64,000 nt of DNA, from positions 14,478 through 78,477 of the forward strand of contig DFQY01000020.1 in NCBI GenBank assembly GCA_002378005.1, read 5' to 3'. A program made the position numbers and the translations under genes. A model generated the notes under the pieces. That model was not told the DNA's origin. It saw nothing but the letters and a program-made list of their open reading frames with translations, and made no database searches. Shown here one piece after another: positions 1 to 6,895 of the stretch (position 1 is its first letter; the number at the start of each line of letters is the position of its first letter). The stretch comes from Flavobacteriales bacterium UBA3477 (GTDB taxonomy: Bacteria > Bacteroidota > Bacteroidia > Flavobacteriales > Schleiferiaceae).

Positions 1-576
1 CGTATCACCCGAATCAAAGGAGTCTTCAGCGGTTCGATGAGCTTCCTTTTTAACACCTACAGCGAATCGGACCGTGCCTTTACCTCTGTATTGAACGAAG
101 CTCAACTCAGCGGCTATACTGAGCCGGATCCACGCGAGGACCTCAATGGGATGGATGTGGCCCGCAAGCTGCTCATCCTCGCAAGAACGGTCGATGTGCG
201 GGCTGAACTGAGTGATGTAAGTATTCAAAACCTTATTCCTTCGGAGTGCCAAGAAGATGTGCCGTACGATGCCTTTAAATCGCACTTCCCTACGCTAGAT
301 GCACACTATGGCGACCTAAAGCAAAATTTAGCGCCTAATCACGTGCTTCGATATGTTGGCGACCTTGCGATAAGCGATGCGGGTGAAGCCATGTTGAGTG
401 TAGCCCTTGTAGAAGTCCCTAAAGCTTCTCCACTGGGAGGCATTCAAGGTTCGGATAGTCTCTTTGAGATTTATACTGAGGGCTATGGCGATCACCCTAT
501 GGTTATTCAGGGGGCTGGAGCCGGAGCTGAAGTGACCGCGCGAGGGGTCTATAGTGATATTCTCAGGTTGGGGTAA
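1..576 (+). CDS. thrA: Homoserine dehydrogenase C-terminal part (probably bifunctional aspartokinase/homoserine dehydrogenase), 5'-truncated
   Basis: The frame is open from base 1, so the window edge cuts the gene; the ATG at 37 is internal. Upstream of it the frame reads IKGVFSGS, followed by the homoserine dehydrogenase catalytic block with SGYTEPDPREDLNGMDVARK, in which the lysine and acidic residues line the active site of this family. The enzyme reduces aspartate semialdehyde to homoserine in threonine and methionine synthesis in the cytoplasm. Only about 190 residues are visible, so fusion to aspartokinase is an inference from the ThrA-like form of this C-terminus, which is common in Bacteroidota. 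A strong hairpin follows directly and separates it from the convergent receptor gene, so no thrB is co-transcribed downstream. Confidence 0.85.
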   Translation, partial: RITRIKGVFSGSMSFLFNTYSESDRAFTSVLNEAQLSGYTEPDPREDLNGMDVARKLLILARTVDVRAELSDVSIQNLIPSECQEDVPYDAFKSHFPTLDAHYGDLKQNLAPNHVLRYVGDLAISDAGEAMLSVALVEVPKASPLGGIQGSDSLFEIYTEGYGDHPMVIQGAGAGAEVTARGVYSDILRLG

Positions 577-582
577 AAAATT

Positions 583-605
583 CCCCGGGCGCGCAGCGCC
601 CGGGG
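583..605. terminator. Bidirectional rho-independent terminator
   Basis: A perfect 10-bp GC-rich stem (CCCCGGGCGC, loop GCA, GCGCCCGGGG) has an A-run on its left and a T-rich stretch on its right. It lies between the convergent thrA and TonB receptor genes and can serve both strands. Confidence 0.85.
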
Positions 606-612
606 AGTTCCT

Positions 613-2736
613 TTAAAATTTTACCTGTAAGGTGAGTAGGAGCATTCGTGGTGCAAACGTCCGGTAACCCGCAGGACGAGCGGCCACTACATGTCTGGTA
701 TTGGTAAGGTTTTGTGCACTGAGCTTTAATGTGGTTGAAGGGCGTAATGGGACGCTTATAGCGGCGTTCATTACTAAGGCAGCAGGCAAATCCCATTGAT
801 CTAGTTCAGCAGCTGACTTACGTGCACCAAGAAGCTGTGATTGGACGCTGAAGTTGATCTGCTTGAGCTGTATATCGTATCGAAGAGAGGCTTGACCTTG
901 CGGGAGGTATGGGAGAACATCGCCTTTTTCCACATTGCCCCATCCTTCAAACTCGCTTGAAAAAGACTCTGTGAACACAGCGCGTGTCCAAGTCCCGCTA
1001 AAGGTGAATTGATGGTTTTGGATGTGATGAGAGAATTGGCCCTCCATACCCGTGATCAGAGCGCTACCGCCATTGTATAGTTCTCCGCTACCACTGCCGC
1101 CAGCACTTGCAGCATCTGATCCTAACAAACGATCATAGGCGCTGTGGAAGGCGACGAGTTGAAGGGGATGCTGCGTGTGCTCCAATCCAAATTCTGTGCT
1201 GATGCTAAGCTCGGGAAGTACACCTTCTTTGGAGCCTGCAGGAGTGAAGCCTCGGTGTATGCCGGCGAAAATATTCCACTGTTCGGTCTGCTTGTTAACG
1301 CTCATGCCGGGCAGGAAAATAAAGGTGCGGTTGGCTCGCTCGCTGGTGTTAATTCCTGTGCGTTCCGGATCTGCTGAGCCGAAATCTTCGCGGGAGGCGA
1401 AGATGAACTCACTGCGACCGCCTGCCTGTACCTTCCAGCTTCCGCGTGTCCAAGTCGTTCTGTAATACCCGCTCGCCGCGCTGGTAGCATCGATCCAGTT
1501 TCCTGCCGCGCCTGCGGCGCCGTGACTTTGAAGCGCCATTTGCGCGCCAACTATGCTGTAGCTATCGCTGTGCTGAAAACGATCGGCGTGGTCGTATTGA
1601 AAACGCAGCCCAGCCTCGTGTTTTAGGATATTTCGTTCCAAACGCTGACTCCATTGGCCGCGCAATTGGAGCCCTTGGCTGATATAATAGCGGTTGTTTG
1701 CCTTCAAAGTAGCTAGAGCAGTGTCTGAATAAACCCCTTGTATAGCCAAGAATTCAACTGGATAGTCCGTGGGTTGTTGAAGCACGCTGGTAATGCCTTG
1801 ACCGTTTACTTTATCGAGTTTATACCAATTCCTATGCACATACTGACGGTAGAGATCGGCACGTAAGAAGCCTTGATTAAAGTTGAGGGTGTAGCCTAAT
1901 CTATTCATCAATCGGTCCATGTCCATTTGGTCATTTGCCGAAGCCAAATAACGCAAGGAGGGTCGCTCAATTGCGTCTTCGAGCGTGGTGCCGAGGTAGG
2001 TTTGCTCGGAACGTTCTCTGGTCGCAGCACTAAACCAATGCAGGTGGTGGCGGTCCTTATCGTCGAGGTGATGTACCACCTTAAAATACCAGTCTTGTAG
2101 TTTGAATCCTCCTGTTGTGTTGTTTAGGAGTTCACCAAAACCGTCGGCGCTGTGGTGGTAGGCGCCATATTGGACTTGCGTTCTATTGCCCCAAGCTTTT
2201 TGTCCGCGCCAATAGGCTTTCTGTTGACCAAAAGTACCGCCACCCACGAGAATCTCTTGTCCGTCCCCGTCGTGGGTAGGGGTGATAAAATTCAAGGCTC
2301 CTCCGGTGCTTTGGGGACCTGTAATGACTTGGGCAGCGCCTTTGAGGACTTCTATTTGTTCATACTTCCAAATAACAGGAGTATAATAGGCTTCAGGCGC
2401 GCTATAGGCTGCGGGAGCGGTTAAGATACCGTCTTCCATGAGCGTAATTCTAGAGGAACGCAAGGTGCCTGTACCTCGAATCCCCACGTTCATGCGAAGC
2501 CCCCAACCGTCTTCTTGTTGTGCATAAACGCCGGGCTGATTTTGTAAAAGGGTGTTCGCATCACTTTGATCAAAAATCATCAGTTCCTTTTGGGTAAGAA
2601 TTACTGCTGAGCCTGAGATGTGTTTGTTTGGATCGTTTGCAGCTGCAGTAATAGTGATGCTTTCAAGCTCTACTTGAGCTGGTAAGGTAGTGTCCGCGGG
2701 TACGGAGAAGAAAATGGTAAGGAGGAGGGGGTACAC
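613..2736 (-). CDS. TonB-dependent outer-membrane receptor, ferric siderophore/dicitrate type
   Basis: A 707-residue protein with a short signal sequence, a plug domain (about residues 35-165, with LLQNQPGVYAQ, VGIRGTG and the IEVLKGAAQVITGPQSTGG block) and a beta-barrel ending in an aromatic-rich strand (LLTLQVKF). It has no N-terminal carboxypeptidase-like domain, unlike two of the other receptors here. The architecture fits FecA-like iron-complex receptors. The start is a GTG at 2736: a stop codon lies two codons upstream and there is no ATG near the signal peptide. Two 17-bp palindromes in the promoter suggest repression by a metal-dependent regulator, which fits iron uptake. The ligand cannot be read from sequence. 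Confidence 0.85.
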   Translation of the reverse strand: MYPLLLTIFFSVPADTTLPAQVELESITITAAANDPNKHISGSAVILTQKELMIFDQSDANTLLQNQPGVYAQQEDGWGLRMNVGIRGTGTLRSSRITLMEDGILTAPAAYSAPEAYYTPVIWKYEQIEVLKGAAQVITGPQSTGGALNFITPTHDGDGQEILVGGGTFGQQKAYWRGQKAWGNRTQVQYGAYHHSADGFGELLNNTTGGFKLQDWYFKVVHHLDDKDRHHLHWFSAATRERSEQTYLGTTLEDAIERPSLRYLASANDQMDMDRLMNRLGYTLNFNQGFLRADLYRQYVHRNWYKLDKVNGQGITSVLQQPTDYPVEFLAIQGVYSDTALATLKANNRYYISQGLQLRGQWSQRLERNILKHEAGLRFQYDHADRFQHSDSYSIVGAQMALQSHGAAGAAGNWIDATSAASGYYRTTWTRGSWKVQAGGRSEFIFASREDFGSADPERTGINTSERANRTFIFLPGMSVNKQTEQWNIFAGIHRGFTPAGSKEGVLPELSISTEFGLEHTQHPLQLVAFHSAYDRLLGSDAASAGGSGSGELYNGGSALITGMEGQFSHHIQNHQFTFSGTWTRAVFTESFSSEFEGWGNVEKGDVLPYLPQGQASLRYDIQLKQINFSVQSQLLGARKSAAELDQWDLPAALVMNAAISVPLRPSTTLKLSAQNLTNTRHVVAARPAGYRTFAPRMLLLTLQVKF

Positions 2737-2738
2737 TA

Positions 2739-2755
2739 TTTAGAATGATTTTAAA
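2739..2755 (-). promoter_or_regulatory. Operator-like palindrome 1 (metal-regulator type)
   Basis: TTTAGAAT-G-ATTTTAAA is a 17-bp near-perfect inverted repeat (7 of 8 pairs), lying just upstream of the receptor's GTG start. It matches the second palindrome 36 bp away, centre to centre. The form resembles Fur- or DtxR-family boxes; the regulator is inferred. Confidence 0.6.
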
Positions 2756-2763
2756 TAACAGTA

Positions 2764-2794
2764 CAAACGTATTATCTAGAATCATTCTAAACAA
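2764..2794 (-). promoter_or_regulatory. Bacteroidota-type promoter of the TonB receptor
   Basis: Read on the minus strand, TTG (2794-2792), a 20-nt spacer and TACGTTTG (2771-2764) match the Bacteroidota TTG/TAnnTTTG promoter. Palindrome 2 occupies the spacer and palindrome 1 lies downstream, a classic repression layout. Confidence 0.7.
2775..2791 (-). promoter_or_regulatory. Operator-like palindrome 2, inside the promoter spacer
   Basis: TCTAGAAT-C-ATTCTAAA is a 17-bp inverted repeat (7 of 8 pairs; the inner TAGAAT/ATTCTA is perfect). It sits between the -33 and -7 elements of the receptor promoter. Confidence 0.6.
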
Positions 2795-2895
2795 GGATAA
2801 ATATCAGTTTTTCATTCGTATGTTATTCACAATCGTTTGCTCATTATGGGTAAGGCACTTGGTTCAGTTTAGAGTGTCTTCAATATCTTCAAAAC

Positions 2896-3849
2896 GTGAA
2901 GAAACTCCAAGCCATCCTTCTTTTCTTATTCACGTGCTATGGCAGTTCGTTGAATGCTCAATGCTCCGTAAACGTGGGGCAAGATTCCTTGACGGCTTGC
3001 GTAGGGGATACGATATTTTTGAGCGCGTCCGGTTCGAATGAATACTTATGGTCGCACGATGCTTCACTTAGTTGTGATACCTGTCGCCTTATATCATCTT
3101 ATCAGATACATCATCGTATGTATTGGTGAAGGGTACGAGCCAAATTAGCCAAATGGCAACGAATGGAAATTTTTCAGCTGGAAACACTGGATTTTTGACG
3201 GCCTACACCTACAATGCTACCTCTATTTGGAATGAAGGCACCTATGCCGTAGGACCAAATCCCAGTGCGGTGCACCCTAACTTTGGAAGTTGGGGAGATC
3301 ATACCACGGGAACCGGGAATTACATGTTAGTCAACGGTTCAACAGGGGGGAATAAAATTCTTTGGCGTCAGATTGTAAGTTTTCCTCCTGGGGTCCAAGT
3401 GACCGTAAAGTGGTGGATGCTGACTTTTGTAACCCCGCCTCATATCGTCAAACGATTATAAAGTAAGCCTTGAGCCGGTGCCTATAAACCCAGAGCCTCA
3501 GACTATTTGCGCCTACCTATATACTTCGGGCGGTTGTATGGATTCATTGTGCCAGGAGGTCGCATTCTATCCTACGATGACGGTGCCAAATTTCTTTACG
3601 CCTAACGGAGATATGGTCAATGACTGTCTCGACATTCTTTCTGAAAATGCGGAGCAGTTGCACCAACGCATTTATAACCGTTGGGGCCAATTGGTCTATG
3701 AATCCTTCCTCACAGACGAATCGTGGGATGGAACATTTGAAGGTGCACCAGTAGCGGCGGGGGTTTATTTCTTGGAAATCGAGGCAAGCAATGCTTATAG
3801 TCAACAACGAGAAATCATTATTCGTCATGCTGTACACGTGATGCGGTAG
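2896..3849 (+). pseudogene. Broken T9SS type B ('gliding motility-associated C-terminal') secreted protein
   Basis: Three consecutive pieces lie in alternating frames. The first, 2896-3129 (GTG start), has a signal peptide ending SSLNAQ and an Ig/PKD-like segment. The second, around 3123-3461, is in another frame and encodes NGNFSAGNTGFLTAY and GSWGDHTTGTGNYM, typical of CBM-like modules in such proteins. The third, about 3430-3849, is back in the first frame and gives the type B sorting domain with FFTPNGDMVNDCLDI, YNRWGQLVYES and WDGTFEGAPVAAGVYFLEI. The pieces belong to one gene with at least two frame disruptions and apparently an internal deletion, since intact proteins of this kind are much longer. 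The C-terminal piece on its own lacks a signal peptide. Confidence 0.8.
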
Positions 3850-3856
3850 CAAAAAA

Positions 3857-3883
3857 ATCCCGTACCTCATCGAAGCACGGGAT
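3857..3883. terminator. Rho-independent terminator between convergent genes
   Basis: A 7-bp stem ATCCCGT/ACGGGAT with a 13-nt loop is preceded by seven A's. It lies between the broken T9SS gene and the DsrE-like gene; the A-run suits termination of the minus-strand operon. Confidence 0.6.
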
Positions 3884-3908
3884 CTCTAGGGGTGTTATTA
3901 ATCTAGAT

Positions 3909-4340
3909 CTAGAGAGTTATAGAATAATAACCTTCTTTCTGTAGTTCAAATCCAAAAACCAAGCCATTAGGAACGACTTGGTAGAATTCTGGCAGTGATG
4001 CTGGATCTACACCAAATTTCTTCAGTGAAAGGCCACAAGCATACATCTCTACGCCACTTTCTTGGAGAATCGCCACTGCATCGGCCATTTTCTCCTCGTC
4101 TAACAAATCTTGTACAGATTTACCACAAACGACCACCTTAAAGGTTCCGTAGGTCGTAGAATCTGCGACAGCGAGATCAGCAGCTGCCTTTCCGACAGCT
4201 TTGAGTTGTTCCACATTACGGTTGAGGATAAAGTAGTTGTTTTCTACAGTTTCCTCTACCACAACTTCAGTAGGGCCTGGAGCTTGACAGCTAGCAAGGG
4301 CTAATGCTGCGAGGCTAAGGGTAATGAATAGTTTTTTCAT
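3909..4340 (-). CDS. DsrE/DsrF-like sulfur-relay family lipoprotein
   Basis: I place the start at ATG 4340 (MKKLFITLSL), not at the GTG two codons upstream, because this gives a normal lipoprotein signal ending in the lipobox LASC. The mature protein of about 120 residues has the DsrE-like fold pattern: FKVVVCGKSVQDLL, then GVEMYACGLSLKKFGV with a cysteine at the position typical of DsrE/YchN proteins, then a hydrophobic ending. Cytoplasmic members carry persulfides in sulfur relay; this one is predicted to be a periplasmic or outer-membrane lipoprotein. It begins 8 nt after the stop of the SoxB-like gene, so the two form one transcription unit, which suggests a role in envelope sulfur chemistry. 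The exact substrate is unknown. Confidence 0.8.
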   Translation of the reverse strand: MKKLFITLSLAALALASCQAPGPTEVVVEETVENNYFILNRNVEQLKAVGKAAADLAVADSTTYGTFKVVVCGKSVQDLLDEEKMADAVAILQESGVEMYACGLSLKKFGVDPASLPEFYQVVPNGLVFGFELQKEGYYSITL

Positions 4341-4348
4341 GTGCACTA

Positions 4349-5980
4349 TTAATGGAAATGGTAATCTGTTCCTGGCAATTGGCTCAACACATTATCGCCT
4401 AAATCTGCAGCAACCGCGCGGCCGTCGCGAACAGGAGCAATGGTATCAAAGTGGGCCAAGTATTCTTCTATCAAATCGTGTACGGTGTAGTCCATAACCA
4501 CTGTTTCTACGGTATTTGGCATGCGACACAGCGTGCTGATAGGCTCACCTTCTCGGCGACAAGCCGACATTGTATATAGTTTGTCGAGTTCCATTGGCTC
4601 ACCTTGGATAATCACGTCTTGAACGCGTTCACCCTTTGGCGCTTCAGCTTGGAAGGTCAACTGCATTCCTGAGAAACGTACTACCCAACCGCCAAATCTT
4701 TCGTTCGGGTTCTCAGCGAATACGTTATGCAACTCCTTTTCCAACCAGTCTTTGATTTGCTGGCCGCTCGCTTTGCCTATTTTGACTTTTTCATTCACAG
4801 GCAACATGTTCCATAGGTCTCCACGGGTGATCGGAGCTACACCGCTTTCACCAGGTACGATAGGTGGGCTGAATCTAAAGCCGTTGCTCAAGGCGATATC
4901 CACATTGTTTTTCCACATGGCCGCATCGGTGATGAAGTTGTCCATAGGGTTTTCTACGACGAAGTAGCGGTATAATGGGGTAGAGGTGTAGCCCAATACT
5001 TCATTGATTTCATCGCCGTAAGGAGCGATGGCTTCTTCTATGACTGCAGCAACTTCTGCATCTGCCTCATATACGGTAGGGTCTACCTCTAGGAGTTCGT
5101 ACTGCTCTGAAATGATTTTACCATCTTCTACTTCAAGTACCATCTTACCTACGAAAGAGGCGAAGGCTCCTGGCTCGGTAACTTTGGCGTGGCCGGCTTG
5201 AAGCGGTTCTCGAATGCGCTCGTGGGTATCATTTCCTAACACATAATCCACGCGCTCTAGGGCGGGGTTGTTGGCCAAATCAAACTGCTTGCTGATTCCA
5301 ATGTGGGTAACTATGAAGAGGATATCTACACCTTCTTCGTCTTTGAGTTTATTGACCAATTGGCCAAGGTTATCCAAAATAGGGTCAAAATCCAATCCCT
5401 CAGAAAATGAAGGGTTTTGACGGATGGGCACCTCTGGATCGTTGTAAGAGATGAATGCTAATCGAGCGCCGGCGATATCCTTGATCCAATATTGCGGGAA
5501 GATTGGAGCTTTACCTTCTTCATCGTGGAACATATTGGCGGTGATCACAGGCGTTTCATAGCCTTTAAGCACCTTCATCATCTGCTCCTTACCATATACA
5601 ACTTCCCAGTTTCCTGGAATGAGGAAGTCGAAGTCCATGGCTTTAACAATGGAGCTGAATGCTTCACCTTTAGACAAAGCGGCGATTGCTGATCCTTGAA
5701 TTAAATCACCACCATCAAGGACTATGGTATTTGGATTTGCGGCGCGTTCTTGATCGAATAGGGTTTTCATGTTCGCAAGTCCTCCTAAGGTCTTGAAGCT
5801 TATTTCTTCATTCTCCCAGAACAACTCGCTGTGTGGGTATACCTGTCCGTGAATATCTGCGGTTTGTAAGATGGTTATTTTTTGCGGTCCTTCTGGCGTG
5901 CTATCACCCATCCGGCATGAGCCGAACAATAATCCGGTCACTGTGATTCCGCTTAGAATCCAATTCTTCTGCATGGTCAT
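4349..5980 (-). CDS. SoxB-like / 5'-nucleotidase-family metallophosphoesterase lipoprotein
   Basis: A 543-residue lipoprotein (lipobox FGSC) with an N-terminal calcineurin-like metallophosphatase domain (ILQTADIHGQ, LDGGDLIQGS, IVTHIG, LGNDTHE) and a 5'-nucleotidase C-terminal domain (about residues 320-520). The canonical GNHE motif of 5'-nucleotidases reads GNWEVVYG here. A Trp at this place (GHWEFTYG) is characteristic of SoxB thiosulfohydrolases, and the C-terminal SACRREGEP...LCRM block also differs from classical nucleotidases. With a DsrE-like partner immediately downstream, a role in periplasmic sulfur-compound hydrolysis is more attractive than nucleotide salvage. That is inference: no SoxAX or SoxYZ gene is visible nearby. 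Two possible ATG starts (5980, 5974) differ by two residues. Confidence 0.8.
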   Translation of the reverse strand: MTMQKNWILSGITVTGLLFGSCRMGDSTPEGPQKITILQTADIHGQVYPHSELFWENEEISFKTLGGLANMKTLFDQERAANPNTIVLDGGDLIQGSAIAALSKGEAFSSIVKAMDFDFLIPGNWEVVYGKEQMMKVLKGYETPVITANMFHDEEGKAPIFPQYWIKDIAGARLAFISYNDPEVPIRQNPSFSEGLDFDPILDNLGQLVNKLKDEEGVDILFIVTHIGISKQFDLANNPALERVDYVLGNDTHERIREPLQAGHAKVTEPGAFASFVGKMVLEVEDGKIISEQYELLEVDPTVYEADAEVAAVIEEAIAPYGDEINEVLGYTSTPLYRYFVVENPMDNFITDAAMWKNNVDIALSNGFRFSPPIVPGESGVAPITRGDLWNMLPVNEKVKIGKASGQQIKDWLEKELHNVFAENPNERFGGWVVRFSGMQLTFQAEAPKGERVQDVIIQGEPMELDKLYTMSACRREGEPISTLCRMPNTVETVVMDYTVHDLIEEYLAHFDTIAPVRDGRAVAADLGDNVLSQLPGTDYHFH

Positions 5981-6081
5981 AAATTTTTGTGTTGGTCGCT
6001 CCTGAAGTAAACGACTTTAGGAGGAATAGGGTCGAAGATAGAAGACTTAGCTCGAAAGAGTTGTGACTTCACTCACACTTT

Positions 6082-6891
6082 CTACTTACGATTGAAGAGT
6101 TTTCTTAGACGCCGCGCAGTATTTGAACGTTTAGCCCAGTAGGGATATGCCTTAAGGTTTAGGGTGTCGATGGCTTGCAATCGCTGTTCAAAAGTCGGTC
6201 CTTGTTGGCCTAACCAACGGTCGAGATAAGGGATCCACAAATCTTTGGTACTCCAATAATGTGCAATATAGGGCTGCGCTTCTTGGAGGAGTTGATTTTT
6301 ATTGAGAGCGAGGCTGAGGGCCAATTGTTCGAGGAGTCTGGGAGGAGCTGCTGTTTCTAAGTAGCTATCACAAAGTTCAATGGCATGCTCAATGGTTTCA
6401 CCATGACCAGGAGGGAGTACGACCACTCCGGCATTAAACATCATGCTTTCCTTGGTTGTGGTAATGCCATGGAAAGTTTTTTCGTCCAATTCCCGCAGCA
6501 TTCTCCGTTCTGTTTTGGTATTCAGTGAACCCAATGCGCCTTCGTTCAGGTGCATCATTGGCGCGGATAATTGGGCCTGTAAACCAGAGAGATCCATCGG
6601 CAAGGTGTCGGCATCGAGGTATAGAATGGTCTCGTTGGGATATAATGCGCACATATCTGCAATGACGTGCATTTTAATGCGCCAAAAGAATCCTTTCGGC
6701 CCCTGCCATTCTGATAGTTGCGCTGGGGTGAGGACATGTTGTATTATGGGCCAATTTTGCCCTACACTTTCATCATCTGTATAGAGATGTATCTGACTAT
6801 CCGGCGCACCTTTTTTGCACAGCAATATGGAGATCTCGACTTGTAAGAGGAGCTCAGGAGTAGGGGTTGTGCAGAAATAGACGATGTGCAT
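6082..6891 (-). CDS. Glycosyltransferase, nucleotide-diphospho-sugar type with DxD motif
   Basis: A 269-residue soluble protein that begins with a Rossmann-like strand (MHIVYFCTT) and has an acidic YLDADTLPM motif near residue 95 that fits the DxD metal/sugar-nucleotide site of GT-A enzymes. FNAGVVVLPPG and a later HYWSTKD segment resemble GT8-like proteins. The C-terminus is basic (NTARRLRKLFNRK), which may bind membrane phospholipid. It starts 4 nt after the PiT transporter gene, so it is probably the last gene of the phosphate operon; why a glycosyltransferase would be expressed with phosphate uptake is not evident. The acceptor is unknown. Confidence 0.65.
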   Translation of the reverse strand: MHIVYFCTTPTPELLLQVEISILLCKKGAPDSQIHLYTDDESVGQNWPIIQHVLTPAQLSEWQGPKGFFWRIKMHVIADMCALYPNETILYLDADTLPMDLSGLQAQLSAPMMHLNEGALGSLNTKTERRMLRELDEKTFHGITTTKESMMFNAGVVVLPPGHGETIEHAIELCDSYLETAAPPRLLEQLALSLALNKNQLLQEAQPYIAHYWSTKDLWIPYLDRWLGQQGPTFEQRLQAIDTLNLKAYPYWAKRSNTARRLRKLFNRK

Positions 6892-6895
6892 GTAA

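Noticed and set aside
2745..3041. 98-residue ORF starting in the TonB receptor promoter region
   Set aside because: It overlaps the signal-peptide part of the broken T9SS gene in another frame and has no recognisable features.
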